64,000 nucleotides of DNA from Pseudomonas anguilliseptica. Its GTDB lineage: Bacteria > Pseudomonadota > Gammaproteobacteria > Pseudomonadales > Pseudomonadaceae. The position numbers were made by a program, and so were the translations under genes. The stretch covers positions 2,852,001 to 2,916,000 of the forward strand of contig NZ_FNSC01000001.1 of the NCBI RefSeq assembly GCF_900105355.1, in the 5' to 3' direction. The notes beneath the pieces were generated by a model. The model made no database searches and was not told the DNA's origin. It saw only the letters and a program-made list of their open reading frames with translations. This document shows, one piece after another, positions 1 to 13,942 of the stretch. Position 1 is the stretch's first letter. Each line of letters opens with the position of its first letter.

Positions 1-1
1 C

Positions 2-967
2 GCCGGTGCTCGCGCCGTGGCCATGGAGGTGTCGTCCCACGGCCTGCATCAGGGGCGCGTCGCGGCTCTGGCGTTCGATGTGGCGGTACTGACCAATCTG
101 TCGCGCGATCACCTGGATTACCACGGTTCGATGCAGGCGTATGCCGAGGCGAAAGCTGCGTTGTTTGCCTGGTCGGGCCTGCGTTGCCGCGTGCTCAATC
201 TGGACGACGCCTTTGGCCGTGAGCTGGCTGCTGCCGAGCACGAGTCGCGCCTGCTCAGTTACAGCCTGATCGACGCTGACGCCTACCTGTATTGCCGCGA
301 CGCACAGTTCGACGAGCAGGGCGTACGCGCGACCTTGGTCACCCCGCGTGGTGAAGGCAGCCTGCGCAGCTCGCTGCTTGGTCGCTTCAATCTGAGCAAC
401 CTGCTGGCAGTGGTCGGTGCGCTGCTCGGTCTGGATTACCCGCTGGATGAAATTCTCAAGGTGCTGCCACAGCTGCAGGGCCCGATTGGCCGTATGCAGC
501 GCCTGGGCGGCGGTAAAAAGCCGCTGGTTGTGGTGGATTACGCACACACACCGGATGCTTTGGAAAAAGTCCTTGAAGCCCTGCGCCCGCACGTCAAAGG
601 CCGTTTGCTGTGCCTGTTCGGCTGTGGCGGTGATCGCGACAGTGGCAAGCGCCCGCTGATGGCTGCGGTAGTCGAGCGTCTGGCCGATGGGGTGCTGGTG
701 ACCGATGACAACCCGCGCACCGAAGTACCTGCGCAGATTTTCAGCGATATTCGCGCCGGTTTTGCGGTGCCAGAGTCCGTGCAATTCGTCCATGGGCGTG
801 GCCAGGCGATTGCTCAGTTGATTGCCGCTGCCAGTGCCGATGACGTGCTGGTCCTGGCTGGCAAGGGGCATGAGGATTATCAGGAAATCAACGGCGTGCG
901 TCAGCCGTTCTCCGACCTGGTCGAGGCGGCTAACGCTTTGGCGGCATGGGAGGAGGCGCATGCTTAA
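2..967 (+). CDS. murE: UDP-MurNAc-tripeptide synthetase MurE, 3' part
   Basis: This is the C-terminal two thirds of MurE, which adds meso-diaminopimelate to UDP-MurNAc-L-Ala-D-Glu in the cytoplasm during peptidoglycan precursor synthesis. The frame is open from the first bases of the window, so the start lies upstream and about 321 codons are visible of a usual 490 or so. The EVSSHGL and NLSRDHLDYHG motifs of the Mur ligase central domain are present. The DDNPR motif (bases 709-721) is the signature of meso-DAP rather than lysine specificity, and GKGHEDYQ lies near the end. The last 8 bases overlap murF, as expected for translational coupling in the division and cell wall cluster. Confidence 0.97.
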   Translation, partial: AGARAVAMEVSSHGLHQGRVAALAFDVAVLTNLSRDHLDYHGSMQAYAEAKAALFAWSGLRCRVLNLDDAFGRELAAAEHESRLLSYSLIDADAYLYCRDAQFDEQGVRATLVTPRGEGSLRSSLLGRFNLSNLLAVVGALLGLDYPLDEILKVLPQLQGPIGRMQRLGGGKKPLVVVDYAHTPDALEKVLEALRPHVKGRLLCLFGCGGDRDSGKRPLMAAVVERLADGVLVTDDNPRTEVPAQIFSDIRAGFAVPESVQFVHGRGQAIAQLIAAASADDVLVLAGKGHEDYQEINGVRQPFSDLVEAANALAAWEEAHA

Positions 968-2330
968 GTCTCTGCGGTTGAGCGAAGTGGCTGCATCATT
1001 GGCTGCCCGGGTGATCGGTGCGGACGTCGCATTCAGCGCAGTCAGCAGTGACAGCCGTGCGATTCAGCCGGGTCAGCTGTTTGTCGCCCTCGCCGGTCCG
1101 CGCTTCGATGGCCATGACTACCTGGCTGAAGTCGCCGGCAAAGGCGCAGTGGCGGCCCTGGTCGAGCGTGAAGTCGTCGGTGCACCCCTGCCGCAACTGC
1201 TGGTCGCCGATACCCGTCTGGCCCTCGGTCAACTGGGGGAGCTGAATCGTCAGGCGTTCACCGCGCCACTGGTCGCCATTACCGGTTCCAGCGGCAAGAC
1301 CACCGTGAAAGAAATGCTCGCCAGCATCTTGCGCGAGGGCCTGCAGGGCCCGGTGCTGGCCACCCGCGGCAACCTCAATAATGACCTTGGTGCGCCGTTG
1401 ACCCTGCTGGAGCTGGCGCCTGAGCATGTCGCTGCAGTGATCGAACTGGGCGCCAACCATGTCGGCGAAATCGCCTACACCGTCGGCCTGACCCAGCCGC
1501 AGGTGGCCGTCATCAACAATGCCGGTAACGCTCATGTCGGCGAGTTTGGCGGCCCGGAAAAGATTGTCGAAGCCAAGGGCGAAATCCTCGAAGGCCTGAG
1601 CGACAGCGGCGTGGCCGTGCTCAACCTCGACGACAGCGCCTTTGCTATCTGGCAGCTGCGCGCCCAGGGCCGTGCGGTCAGCAGTTTCGCTCTGCGCAAT
1701 CCGGCTGCTGACGTTTATGCTCGCGAACTCGCTCGCGATGCCCGTGGCTGCTCAGCCTTTACCCTGCACTGCGCCAGCGGTCAGGCACGTATTCAGCTCA
1801 ATCTGCTCGGCGAGCACAACGTCGCCAATGCCCTGGCTGCTGCGGCTGCTGCCCAGGCGCTGGGCCTGGCCCCTGCGGCGATCAAGGCCGGGCTGGAAAG
1901 TCTGCAGCCGGTCAAGGGGCGCGCCGTTGCTCAGATCGCAGCGAACGGCCTGCGGGTTATCGACGACAGCTACAACGCCAATCCGGCATCCGTCTGTGCA
2001 GCCATCGATATCCTCGCCGGCTTCCCTGGTCGCCGCGTGCTGGTGCTGGGCGATATCGGCGAGTTGGGCGAATGGGCCGAGCAAGGCCATCGCCAGGTCG
2101 GCAGTTATGCCGTTGGCAAGGTTGACGCGCTGTATGCCGTCGGCCCGCTGATGGCTTACGCAGTGGCTGAGTTTGGCGCGGCGGCTCGGCATTTTACCGA
2201 CCAGGCCAGCCTGATTGCTGCGCTGCAAGGCGAGCAGGGCGGCACCACCCTTCTAATTAAAGGTTCACGCAGTGCGGCAATGGAAAAAGTCGTCGCGGCG
2301 CTGTGTGGCACATCCGGGGAGATTCACTAA
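960..2330 (+). CDS. murF: UDP-MurNAc-tripeptide:D-Ala-D-Ala ligase MurF
   Basis: MurF adds the D-Ala-D-Ala dipeptide to complete the UDP-MurNAc pentapeptide in the cytoplasm. The product is 456 aa, normal for the family. I chose the ATG at 960 because a GGAGGAGG ribosome site lies just before it and the protein then begins [14 protein letters not shown]; the frame is open further upstream but only inside murE. The ATP loop [10 protein letters not shown], the segments TRGNLNND and [10 protein letters not shown], the DDSYNANP motif of the C-terminal domain and the late GSRSAAME segment are all intact. It overlaps murE by 8 bases and shares one base with mraY. Confidence 0.97.
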   Translation: MLKSLRLSEVAASLAARVIGADVAFSAVSSDSRAIQPGQLFVALAGPRFDGHDYLAEVAGKGAVAALVEREVVGAPLPQLLVADTRLALGQLGELNRQAFTAPLVAITGSSGKTTVKEMLASILREGLQGPVLATRGNLNNDLGAPLTLLELAPEHVAAVIELGANHVGEIAYTVGLTQPQVAVINNAGNAHVGEFGGPEKIVEAKGEILEGLSDSGVAVLNLDDSAFAIWQLRAQGRAVSSFALRNPAADVYARELARDARGCSAFTLHCASGQARIQLNLLGEHNVANALAAAAAAQALGLAPAAIKAGLESLQPVKGRAVAQIAANGLRVIDDSYNANPASVCAAIDILAGFPGRRVLVLGDIGELGEWAEQGHRQVGSYAVGKVDALYAVGPLMAYAVAEFGAAARHFTDQASLIAALQGEQGGTTLLIKGSRSAAMEKVVAALCGTSGEIH

Positions 2331-3412
2331 TGCTGCTGCTGCTGGCGGAATACCTGCAACAGTTCCACAAGGGTTTCGCAGTGTTTCAGTACCTGACACT
2401 GCGCGGCATCCTCGGCGTGCTCACCGCTTTGGCGCTATCGTTGTGGCTCGGCCCGTGGATGATCCGCACCCTGCAGATTCGCCAGATCGGCCAGTCGGTG
2501 CGTAACGACGGCCCGCAGTCGCACCTGTCGAAGAAGGGCACGCCAACCATGGGTGGCGCGCTGATTCTCTCGGCCATCGCCGTCAGCACCCTGCTCTGGG
2601 CTGACCTGTCCAACCGCTATGTCTGGGTGGTGTTGGCCGTCACCCTGCTGTTTGGTGCCATCGGCTGGGTCGACGACTACCGCAAGGTGATCGAAAAGAA
2701 CTCGCGGGGCCTGCCAAGCCGCTGGAAGTACTTCTGGCAGTCGGTGTTCGGTCTGGGGGCAGCCCTGTTCCTTTATATGACCGCGCAAAGCCCGGTGGAA
2801 ACCACCCTGATCCTGCCGATGCTCAAGGATTTCGGTCTGGAACTGGGGCTGGGCTTCGTGGTGCTGACCTACTTTGTGATCGTCGGCTCGAGCAACGCGG
2901 TCAACCTGACTGACGGCCTCGATGGCCTGGCCATTCTGCCCACCGTGATGGTTGGCGGCGCGCTGGGGATCTTCTGCTACCTGTCAGGCAACGTGAAGTT
3001 CGCCGAATACCTGTTTATTCCCTATGTACCGGGCGCGGGTGAGCTGATTGTGTTCTGCGCCGCCCTGGTCGGTGCGGGTCTCGGTTTTCTCTGGTTTAAC
3101 ACCTACCCGGCACAGGTGTTTATGGGCGATGTCGGCGCGCTGGCGCTGGGCGCGGCCCTGGGCACCATCGCGGTGATCGTTCGCCAGGAAGTGGTGCTGT
3201 TCATCATGGGCGGCATCTTTGTGGTGGAAACCCTGTCGGTGATCATCCAGGTCGCCAGCTTCAAGCTGACCGGCAAGCGCGTGTTCCGCATGGCGCCGAT
3301 CCATCACCACTTTGAACTGAAAGGCTGGCCCGAGCCGCGCGTAATCGTGCGCTTCTGGATCATCACCGTGATTCTGGTGCTGATCGGTCTTGCCACCCTG
3401 AAACTGCGTTGA
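2330..3412 (+). CDS. mraY: Phospho-MurNAc-pentapeptide transferase MraY
   Basis: MraY is the integral inner-membrane enzyme that transfers phospho-MurNAc-pentapeptide to undecaprenyl phosphate, making lipid I. The start is the ATG in the TAATG junction with murF, giving 360 aa, the usual length. About ten hydrophobic segments are apparent. Conserved cytoplasmic motifs are present in order: a VDDYRK aspartate pair near residue 115, [10 protein letters not shown] near 190, [11 protein letters not shown] near 265, and the histidine-rich MAPIHHHFE near 322. It continues the murF operon without a gap. Confidence 0.98.
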   Translation: MLLLLAEYLQQFHKGFAVFQYLTLRGILGVLTALALSLWLGPWMIRTLQIRQIGQSVRNDGPQSHLSKKGTPTMGGALILSAIAVSTLLWADLSNRYVWVVLAVTLLFGAIGWVDDYRKVIEKNSRGLPSRWKYFWQSVFGLGAALFLYMTAQSPVETTLILPMLKDFGLELGLGFVVLTYFVIVGSSNAVNLTDGLDGLAILPTVMVGGALGIFCYLSGNVKFAEYLFIPYVPGAGELIVFCAALVGAGLGFLWFNTYPAQVFMGDVGALALGAALGTIAVIVRQEVVLFIMGGIFVVETLSVIIQVASFKLTGKRVFRMAPIHHHFELKGWPEPRVIVRFWIITVILVLIGLATLKLR

Positions 3413-3433
3413 GGACTGAGGATTTATAACAGC

Positions 3434-4780
3434 ATGACCCTGATCGCTTCTGACCACTTCCGCATCGTTGTCGGCCTCGGCAAGAGCGGCATGTCCCTGG
3501 TGCGCTTCCTCGCGCGCCAGGGCCTGCCGTTTGCCGTGGTCGACACCCGTGCCAACCCGCCGGAACTCGCCACCTTGCGTGAGCAGTTCCCGCAGGTGGA
3601 AGTGCGTTGTGGCGAACTGGATGTGGAGTTCCTCTGCCGCGCCAGTGAGCTGCTGGTCAGCCCGGGTCTGGCCATCGCCACGCCGGCGCTGCAGGCGGCT
3701 GCTGCGCGCGGGGTCAAGCTGTCGGGTGATATCGACCTGTTCGCCCGTTATGCCAAGGCACCGATCGTGGCGATTACCGGTTCCAACGCCAAAAGCACTG
3801 TGACCACCCTGGTTGGCGAAATGGCCGCAGCGGCCGGTAAGAAGGTCGCCGTCGGCGGCAATCTGGGCACCCCGGCGCTGGATCTGCTGAATGATGAGAT
3901 CGAGCTGTATGTCATGGAGCTGTCGAGCTTCCAGCTGGAAACCACCGACCAGCTCAACGCTGAAGTGGCGACCTGCCTGAACATCAGCGAAGACCACATG
4001 GATCGCTACGCCGACCTGCCGGCCTATCACCTGGCCAAGCACCGTATCTTCCGCGGCGCGCGGCAGGTGGTGGTGAACCGCGACGACGCGCTGTCGCGTC
4101 CGCTGGTGGCCGATCAACTGCCATGCTGGTACTTCGGTCTGGGCAAACCGGACTTCAAGCGTTTCGGTTTGCTTGAAGAAGATGGCGAGAAATCCCTGGC
4201 GTACCAGTTCGCTGCGCTGCTGCCGGTGCGTGAACTGAAGATTCGTGGTGCACACAACCAGTCCAACGCCCTCGCAGCGCTGGCTTTGGGCCATGCAGTG
4301 GGCCTGCCGTTCGAGCCGATGTTGGCCACTCTCAAGCAGTTCGCTGGCCTGCCGCATCGCTGCCAATGGGTTGGCGAGCGTAATGCCGTGAGCTACTACG
4401 ACGACTCCAAGGCCACCAACGTCGGCGCAGCGCTGGCTGCCATCGAAGGCTTGGGCGCGGATATCAGCGGCAAGCTGGTGCTGATCGCTGGGGGCGATGG
4501 CAAGGGTGCGGATTTCTCGGCGCTGAAGGCACCAGTCGGCAAGTTCTGCCGCGCCGTGGTGCTGCTTGGCCGTGATGCGGAGTTGCTGGCTGAGGCGCTG
4601 GGCGACGCCGCCCCGCTGGTCCGGGTCAAGACCCTGGAAGAGGCTGTACAACGTGCCGCCGAGTTGGCTGAACAGGGCGATGCCGTGCTGCTGTCGCCGG
4701 CCTGCGCCAGCCTGGATATGTTCAAGAATTTCGAAGAGCGCGGGCGTCTGTTCGCCCAGGCCGTGGAGGGGTTGCAATGA
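3434..4780 (+). CDS. murD: UDP-MurNAc-L-alanine:D-glutamate ligase MurD
   Basis: MurD adds D-glutamate to UDP-MurNAc-L-Ala in the cytoplasm. The product is 448 aa. Visible landmarks are the ATP loop GSNAKSTVTTL near residue 114, GGNLGTPALDL, MELSSFQLE near 156, the DDSKATNVGA motif near 317, and SPACASLDMFKNFEERG near the C-terminus. A 21-base gap separates it from mraY, and its stop overlaps the ftsW start by four bases (ATGA). This is ordinary division-cluster layout. Confidence 0.98.
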   Translation: MTLIASDHFRIVVGLGKSGMSLVRFLARQGLPFAVVDTRANPPELATLREQFPQVEVRCGELDVEFLCRASELLVSPGLAIATPALQAAAARGVKLSGDIDLFARYAKAPIVAITGSNAKSTVTTLVGEMAAAAGKKVAVGGNLGTPALDLLNDEIELYVMELSSFQLETTDQLNAEVATCLNISEDHMDRYADLPAYHLAKHRIFRGARQVVVNRDDALSRPLVADQLPCWYFGLGKPDFKRFGLLEEDGEKSLAYQFAALLPVRELKIRGAHNQSNALAALALGHAVGLPFEPMLATLKQFAGLPHRCQWVGERNAVSYYDDSKATNVGAALAAIEGLGADISGKLVLIAGGDGKGADFSALKAPVGKFCRAVVLLGRDAELLAEALGDAAPLVRVKTLEEAVQRAAELAEQGDAVLLSPACASLDMFKNFEERGRLFAQAVEGLQ

Positions 4781-6006
4781 TGCTTGCCCGTCTGCTCGCC
4801 GCAGCTTCGCCGCTGCATACCCGTCGCGGTATCGACCTGGATTTCCCGCTGTTGGCCGGTTGCCTGGCGCTGCTCGGCTTGGGCCTGGTGATGATTGCCT
4901 CGGCCTCTTCGGAAGTGGCAGCTGTGCAGTCGGGTAACCCGCTGTATCACATGATCCGTCACCTGATTTATCTGGCCATTGGTACCGTTGCTGCACTGGC
5001 AACCCTGATGGTGCCGATGTCACTGTGGCAGCGTTACAGCGGCATGCTGCTGCTGGCGGCGGTGGTGTTGCTGATTCTGGTACTGCTGCCGGGCATCGGC
5101 CGTGAGGTCAACGGTGCCAAGCGCTGGATCGGCCTGGGCGTGTTCAACCTGCAGCCGTCCGAGTTGGCCAAACTGTTTAGTGTGATGTTTATCGCCGCCT
5201 ACCTGGTGCGCCGTCAGGAAGAAGTGCGTGAGAAGCTCACCGGCTTTATCAAACCGATGCTGGTGCTGGGCCCGATTGCTGCGCTGCTGCTTGCCGAGCC
5301 GGACTTCGGTGCCACTGTGGTACTGGTTGGCGCGGCCATCGCCATGCTGTTCCTCGGGGGGGTCAACCTGCTGCGCTTTATTCCGCTGGCGGCCTGCGTA
5401 CTCGGCCTTGGCGTGCTGGTGATGACCAGTCAGGCCTATCGCCTGGAGCGCCTGACCAACTTTGTCGACCCCTGGGCTGACCAGTACGGCGCCGGTTACC
5501 AATTAAGCCAGGCGCTGATTGCCTTCGGTCGTGGCGAGTGGTTCGGCGTTGGCCTGGGTAACAGCGTGCAGAAGCAGTTCTACCTGCCGGAAGCGCATAC
5601 CGACTTCGTGTTTGCCGTGCTGGCCGAAGAGCTGGGCATGGTTGGCGCACTGATCACCGTAGCCCTGTTCGTTTTCGTTAGTGTGCGCGCCCTGTATATC
5701 GGCCTGTGGGCGGAGAAGGCCAAGCAGTTTTTCTCGGCCTATGTGGCCTACGGCCTGGCGTTTCTATGGATCGGCCAGGTGCTGATCAATATCGGCGTGA
5801 ACGTTGGCCTGCTGCCGACCAAGGGGCTGACCCTGCCATTCCTCAGCTACGGCGGCAGCTCGCTGGTGATCTGCTGCGTCAGTCTGGCGTTGTTGCTGCG
5901 TATCGAGTGGGAGCGGCGCACCCAGCTGGGAAGCGAGGACGTCGACTTCAAAGAATCAGATTTCTTCGAAGGCCAGTCCGCCGAGGAGGTTCAGCATGCG
6001 CGGTAA
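4777..6006 (+). CDS. ftsW: Septal SEDS glycosyltransferase FtsW
   Basis: FtsW is the SEDS-family inner-membrane protein that polymerises septal peptidoglycan from lipid II together with FtsI. The product is 409 aa with about ten membrane segments after a short basic N-terminus. The conserved GREVNGAKRWI and QPSELAKL segments lie near residues 107-130, and the C-terminal GLTLPFLSYGGSS motif is intact. The start overlaps the murD stop (ATGATG at 4777, the second ATG is also possible). The 3' end overlaps murG by 11 bases. Confidence 0.97.
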   Translation: MMLARLLAAASPLHTRRGIDLDFPLLAGCLALLGLGLVMIASASSEVAAVQSGNPLYHMIRHLIYLAIGTVAALATLMVPMSLWQRYSGMLLLAAVVLLILVLLPGIGREVNGAKRWIGLGVFNLQPSELAKLFSVMFIAAYLVRRQEEVREKLTGFIKPMLVLGPIAALLLAEPDFGATVVLVGAAIAMLFLGGVNLLRFIPLAACVLGLGVLVMTSQAYRLERLTNFVDPWADQYGAGYQLSQALIAFGRGEWFGVGLGNSVQKQFYLPEAHTDFVFAVLAEELGMVGALITVALFVFVSVRALYIGLWAEKAKQFFSAYVAYGLAFLWIGQVLINIGVNVGLLPTKGLTLPFLSYGGSSLVICCVSLALLLRIEWERRTQLGSEDVDFKESDFFEGQSAEEVQHAR

Positions 6007-7058
6007 TGTGCTGATCATGGCCGGTGGTACCGGTGGGCATGTATTCCCGGCGCTGGCCTGCGCCCGCGAGTTCAAGGCGCGTGGTTACAGCGTGCATTGG
6101 CTGGGTACGCCGCGTGGTATTGAGAATGAACTGGTGCCGGCGGCTGGTCTGCCAATGCATCTGATCGATGTCACTGGCCTGCGTGGCAAGGGCAAGCTGT
6201 CGCTGCTGAAAGCACCGTTCCAGCTGCTTAAGGCGCTGTTCCAGGCGCGCAAGGTCATGCGCGAGCTGCAGCCAGTGTGTGTGCTGGGTATGGGTGGTTA
6301 TGTCACTGGCCCCGGCGGCCTGGCCGCGCGGATGAGTGGCGCGCCGCTGATCATCCACGAGCAGAACGCCGTTGCCGGTACTGCCAACCGCAGCCTGGTG
6401 CCATTCGCCAGCCGTGTGTGCGAAGCCTTCCCGAATACCTTCGGCAACAGCGCCAAGCGCTGCACCACCGGCAACCCGGTGCGTGAAGAGCTGTTCCTGG
6501 AAACCCCGCGTGATTCGCTGCGTAATCGTCAGCCGCGTTTGCTGGTGCTGGGCGGCAGCCTGGGCGCCGAACCGCTGAATAAATTGCTGCCCGAAGCCCT
6601 GGCGCTGGTGGCGGCTGAGCTGCGCCCTGAAGTCTTCCATCAGGCCGGCAAGCAACATGACGCGATTACCACTGAACGCTATGCCGCGGTTGGCGTCGAA
6701 GCGACCGTTGCGCCGTTTATCAAGGACATGGCGCGGGCCTACGCCTGGGCCGACCTGGTGGTGTGCCGGTCCGGCGCGCTGACCGTCAGCGAGCTGGCCG
6801 CCGCCGGCCTGCCGGCGTTCCTGTTGCCGCTGCCGCACGCGATCGACGATCACCAGACCCGCAATGCCGATTATCTGGCCAGTGCCGGCGCTGCCGTACT
6901 GCTGCCACAACGTTCCACTGACGCCGCCAAGCTGGCCGCGCAGCTGACCGAGGTTTTGATGCACCCCGAACAACTTACTCAAATGGCGCAGACGGCTCGT
7001 CGCCTGGCCAAGCCCGATGCAACCTGCACCGTTGTCGATATCTGCCTGGAGGTGGCCC

Positions 7059-7066
<8 letters not shown>
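5996..7066 (+). CDS. murG: Lipid II synthase (GlcNAc transferase) MurG
   Basis: MurG is the peripheral inner-membrane glycosyltransferase that adds GlcNAc to lipid I to form lipid II. The product is 356 aa. The N-terminal glycine loop [12 protein letters not shown], a second glycine loop [33 protein letters not shown], and the UDP-binding segment with [10 protein letters not shown] and DDHQTRNA are all present. A GAGGAGG ribosome site lies inside the end of ftsW. The 3' end overlaps the murC start by 8 bases. Confidence 0.98.
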
Positions 7067-9457
<2,391 letters not shown>

Positions 9458-9460
9458 GTC

Positions 9461-10336
9461 ATGACGGCCACCTTGCGTCACCAGCCAGGCTCGAACCGCG
9501 CTCCCGTGCGCGGCAAGCCTGCGCAGCGCGGCGCCAGCCGTTTGGTGGCCAAGGAACCGATCAGCCTGCGCATGAGCCTGCCGAAAGCCCGTTTCACAGG
9601 TATGGGCAGCTGGCTGAAGCGCCTGACCTGGCCGCTGTTGCTGCTGGCGTTGGGCTACGGCACCTATGAGCTGTCGTTGCGCGCGCTGCCCTATGCCGAC
9701 CAGCCGATTGCGCGGATCAGCGTTGAGGGTGACCTCAGCTACGTCAATCAGCAGGCCGTGCAGGAGCGTATTGCGCCTTATGCCAGTGCGAGCTTTTTCA
9801 GTGTCGACTTGCTCAGCCTGCGCCGTGAGCTCGAACTGATGCCGTGGATCGCCAGTGCCCAGGTGCGCCGCGTATGGCCGGATCAGCTGGTGGTGCGTCT
9901 GGAAGAACAACTGCCGATTGCCCGCTGGGGCGATGAGGCACTGCTGAATAATCAGGGCGAGGCGTTCGCGCCGCTGGAACTGGCGAATTACCCACACCTG
10001 CCGCAGCTGTATGGCCCCAAGCGTGCGCAGCAGCAGGTAATGCAGCAATACCAGGTGCTCAGCCAGATGCTTCGACCCATGGGCTTTTCCGTGGCGCGGC
10101 TGGAGTTGCGTGAGCGCGGCAGCTGGTTTCTCTCCACCGGGCAGGGCATCGAACTGCTGCTGGGGCGTGACCATTTGGTGGAAAAAATGCGGCGCTTCAC
10201 GGCCATTTATGACAAGGCCCTGAAAGAGCAACAAGCGAATATCGCGCGGATCGATCTGCGTTATGCCAACGGCCTGGCCGTGGCATGGCGTGAGCCGGTA
10301 GCGCCCACGGCGGCACCAACCGCTGTCGTGCAGTGA
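9461..10336 (+). CDS. ftsQ: Cell division protein FtsQ
   Basis: FtsQ is a bitopic inner-membrane divisome protein that links early and late division proteins. The product is 291 aa: a basic cytoplasmic tail of about 55 residues, one membrane segment ([15 protein letters not shown]), then a POTRA domain beginning near [14 protein letters not shown] and a beta domain. Sequence is less conserved than its neighbours, but length, topology and position between ddlB and ftsA are typical. The start lies 3 bases after the ddlB stop. Confidence 0.95.
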   Translation: MTATLRHQPGSNRAPVRGKPAQRGASRLVAKEPISLRMSLPKARFTGMGSWLKRLTWPLLLLALGYGTYELSLRALPYADQPIARISVEGDLSYVNQQAVQERIAPYASASFFSVDLLSLRRELELMPWIASAQVRRVWPDQLVVRLEEQLPIARWGDEALLNNQGEAFAPLELANYPHLPQLYGPKRAQQQVMQQYQVLSQMLRPMGFSVARLELRERGSWFLSTGQGIELLLGRDHLVEKMRRFTAIYDKALKEQQANIARIDLRYANGLAVAWREPVAPTAAPTAVVQ

Positions 10337-10356
10337 ATCAGGAGAAGGCAAGAGCC

Positions 10357-11604
10357 ATGGCAAACGTGCAGAGCGGCAAGATGATCGTCGGCCTCGACAT
10401 CGGTACCTCCAAGGTGGTGGCGCTGGTCGGTGAAGTGAATGCGGACGGCCAACTGGAAATTGTCGGCATCGGCACCCATCCGTCGCGCGGCCTGAAAAAA
10501 GGCGTGGTGGTGAATATCGAATCCACTGTGCAGTCGATTCAACGCGCCGTCGAAGAAGCCCAGTTGATGGCCGGCTGCCGTATTCACTCGGCCTTCGTCG
10601 GTGTGGCCGGCAACCATATCCGTAGCCTCAACAGTCACGGCATCGTCGCTATTCGTGATCGCGAAGTGAGCCCTGCGGATCTGGAGCGCGTACTCGATGC
10701 CGCCCAGGCCGTGGCCATTCCGGCTGACCAGCGTGTGCTGCACACTCTGCCGCAGGATTATGTGATCGATAACCAGGAAGGCGTGCGTGAGCCGCTGGGC
10801 ATGTCCGGTGTGCGTCTGGAAGCCAAGGTGCACGTGGTCACCTGCGCGGTAAATGCCGCGCAGAACATCGAGAAGTGCGTGCGCCGCTGCGGTCTGGAAG
10901 TCGACGACATCATCCTCGAGCAGCTGGCCTCGGCTTATGCGGTATTGACCGACGACGAGAAAGAGCTGGGCGTGTGCCTGGTCGACATTGGTGGCGGCAC
11001 CACCGACATCTGCATCTTTACCGAAGGCGCGATCCGTCACACCGCGGTTATCCCGATTGCTGGCGATCAGGTCACCAACGACATCGCCATGGCTCTGCGT
11101 ACGCCGACTCAGTACGCCGAAGAAATCAAGATCCGTTACGCCTGTGCCCTGGCCAAACTGGCCGGTGCCGGCGAAACCATCAAAGTGCCGAGTGTCGGCG
11201 ACCGTCCGCCGCGCGACCTGTCGCGCCAGTCCCTGGCTGAAGTGGTTGAGCCGCGCTACGACGAGCTGTTCACCCTGATTCAGGCCGAACTGCGCCGCAG
11301 TGGCTACGAAGACCTGATCCCGGCGGGCATCGTCCTCACCGGCGGTACGGCGAAGATGGAAGGCGCGGTGGAACTGGCCGAAGAGATTTTCCATATGCCG
11401 GTTCGCCTGGGCGTGCCGCAAGGCGTCAAGGGCCTGGCCGATGTGGTGCGTAACCCGATTTATTCCACAGGCGTGGGCCTGTTGCTGTACGGACTGCAGA
11501 AGCAGGCTGACGGCATCTCCATGTCTGCGCTTGGCAGCTACAGCGATGAACCCAAACAACCTGTGCTGGAACGGCTGAAACGCTGGGTCCAGGGCAATTT
11601 CTGA
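10357..11604 (+). CDS. ftsA: Cell division actin-like ATPase FtsA
   Basis: FtsA is the actin-fold protein that tethers FtsZ filaments to the inner membrane and recruits later divisome proteins. The ATG at 10357 follows an AGGAGAAGG site and gives 415 aa beginning MANVQSGKMIVGLDIGTSK; an upstream in-frame start is less likely because it overlaps ftsQ. The phosphate-1 motif GLDIGTSK, the phosphate-2 motif VDIGGGTTDI near residue 210, and the adenosine motif VLTGGTAKMEG near 328 are intact. The C-terminal amphipathic membrane-targeting segment KRWVQGNF is present. Confidence 0.98.
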   Translation: MANVQSGKMIVGLDIGTSKVVALVGEVNADGQLEIVGIGTHPSRGLKKGVVVNIESTVQSIQRAVEEAQLMAGCRIHSAFVGVAGNHIRSLNSHGIVAIRDREVSPADLERVLDAAQAVAIPADQRVLHTLPQDYVIDNQEGVREPLGMSGVRLEAKVHVVTCAVNAAQNIEKCVRRCGLEVDDIILEQLASAYAVLTDDEKELGVCLVDIGGGTTDICIFTEGAIRHTAVIPIAGDQVTNDIAMALRTPTQYAEEIKIRYACALAKLAGAGETIKVPSVGDRPPRDLSRQSLAEVVEPRYDELFTLIQAELRRSGYEDLIPAGIVLTGGTAKMEGAVELAEEIFHMPVRLGVPQGVKGLADVVRNPIYSTGVGLLLYGLQKQADGISMSALGSYSDEPKQPVLERLKRWVQGNF

Positions 11605-11647
11605 TTTTGCAGTAGGCGTTACAACTAGAAAGTAAAGGAGAGGGAAA

Positions 11648-12835
11648 ATGTTTGAACTCGTAGACAGCGCACCAACAAGTGCAGTCATCAAGGTCATTGG
11701 CGTGGGCGGCGGCGGCGGTAATGCGGTCAACCACATGGCGAAAAACAACATTGAAGGTGTGGAGTTCATCTGCGCCAACACGGATGCACAAGCACTGAAA
11801 AACATTGGTGCACGTACTGTTCTGCAGCTAGGCACTGCAGTGACCAAAGGCCTCGGCGCGGGTGCCAATCCAGAAGTCGGCCGTCAGGCGGCCATGGAAG
11901 ACCGTGAGCGTATCGCTGAAGTGCTGCAAGGCACCGATATGGTCTTTATCACCACCGGCATGGGCGGCGGTACCGGTACCGGTGCAGCCCCAGTAATTGC
12001 TCAGGTGGCCAAGGAAATGGGCATCCTCACCGTTGCTGTGGTGACCCGTCCGTTCCCGTTCGAAGGCAAGAAGCGCATGCTGATCGCCGAAGAAGGTATC
12101 CGCGCGCTGTCGGAAAGTGTCGACTCGCTGATCACCATCCCGAACGAAAAACTGCTGACCATCCTCGGTAAGGATGCCAGCCTGCTGTCGGCTTTCGCCA
12201 AGGCTGACGATGTACTGGCCGGTGCCGTGCGCGGTATCTCCGACATCATCAAGCGTCCGGGAATGATCAACGTCGACTTCGCCGACGTGAAAACCGTGAT
12301 GAGCGAAATGGGCATGGCGATGATGGGCACCGGCTGCGCCAGCGGTCCGAACCGCGCACGTGAAGCTACCGAAGCGGCGATCCGCAACCCGCTGCTGGAA
12401 GACGTCAACCTGCAAGGTGCGCGCGGCATCCTGGTGAACATCACCGCCGGTCCTGACCTGTCCCTGGGTGAGTACTCCGACGTGGGTAACATCATCGAGC
12501 AGTTCGCCTCCGAGCACGCCACCGTCAAGGTCGGCACCGTGATCGATCCGGACATGCGCGACGAGCTGCACGTCACTGTAGTTGCCACTGGTCTGGGTGC
12601 GCGTATCGAGAAGCCGGTCAAGGTTATCGACAATACTGTGCAAGTTTCTGCCAGCACTGGCAGCAACGCAGCAGCCCCGGCGCGCGCCGAACAGAGCGTC
12701 AATTACAAGGACTACGAGCGTCCGACCGTTCAGCGTCAAAGCCACGGCGGGGCTGCCACTGCGGCCAAGCTGAACCCGCAGGATGACCTGGATTACCTGG
12801 ACATCCCGGCGTTCCTGCGTCGTCAGGCCGATTGA
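11648..12835 (+). CDS. ftsZ: Cell division tubulin-like GTPase FtsZ
   Basis: FtsZ polymerises into the cytokinetic ring. The product is 395 aa. The glycine loop GVGGGGGNAVNHM near residue 18 and the tubulin signature GMGGGTGTGAAP near residue 104 are perfect. After a linker of about 55 residues the conserved C-terminal peptide DYLDIPAFLRRQAD, which binds FtsA and ZipA, ends the protein. A strong AGGAGAGGG ribosome site precedes the ATG, in keeping with high expression, and a 43-base gap separates it from ftsA. Confidence 0.99.
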   Translation: MFELVDSAPTSAVIKVIGVGGGGGNAVNHMAKNNIEGVEFICANTDAQALKNIGARTVLQLGTAVTKGLGAGANPEVGRQAAMEDRERIAEVLQGTDMVFITTGMGGGTGTGAAPVIAQVAKEMGILTVAVVTRPFPFEGKKRMLIAEEGIRALSESVDSLITIPNEKLLTILGKDASLLSAFAKADDVLAGAVRGISDIIKRPGMINVDFADVKTVMSEMGMAMMGTGCASGPNRAREATEAAIRNPLLEDVNLQGARGILVNITAGPDLSLGEYSDVGNIIEQFASEHATVKVGTVIDPDMRDELHVTVVATGLGARIEKPVKVIDNTVQVSASTGSNAAAPARAEQSVNYKDYERPTVQRQSHGGAATAAKLNPQDDLDYLDIPAFLRRQAD

Positions 12836-12911
12836 TGAAATGTATCAGGAGTATTGGGGTGATTGGTGTTCAGCAAAGGCCGGTTCTGCTATCATCGCCG
12901 GCCATTGTTGA

Positions 12912-13859
<948 letters not shown>

Positions 13860-13886
13860 CGCAATACCCTCCTTACTTTGCTTTTC

Positions 13887-13914
13887 GAGGCCACCTTCGG
13901 GTGGCCTCTTTTTT
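13887..13914 (+). terminator. Rho-independent terminator after lpxC
   Basis: A perfect 9-bp stem GAGGCCACC/GGTGGCCTC with a TTCG tetraloop is followed by a run of T. It lies 27 bases after the lpxC stop and marks the end of the mur-fts transcription unit. Convergent dciA begins its 3' end just beyond. Confidence 0.95.
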
Positions 13915-13942
13915 GCCTAAATCTTAGCGGCCATCCATGCGC

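Noticed and set aside
2984..5023. Very long open frame on the minus strand (679 codons) opposite mraY, murD and ftsW
   Set aside because: It is antisense to three certain genes, is rich in Gln, Arg and His as high-G+C shadow frames are, and resembles no family.
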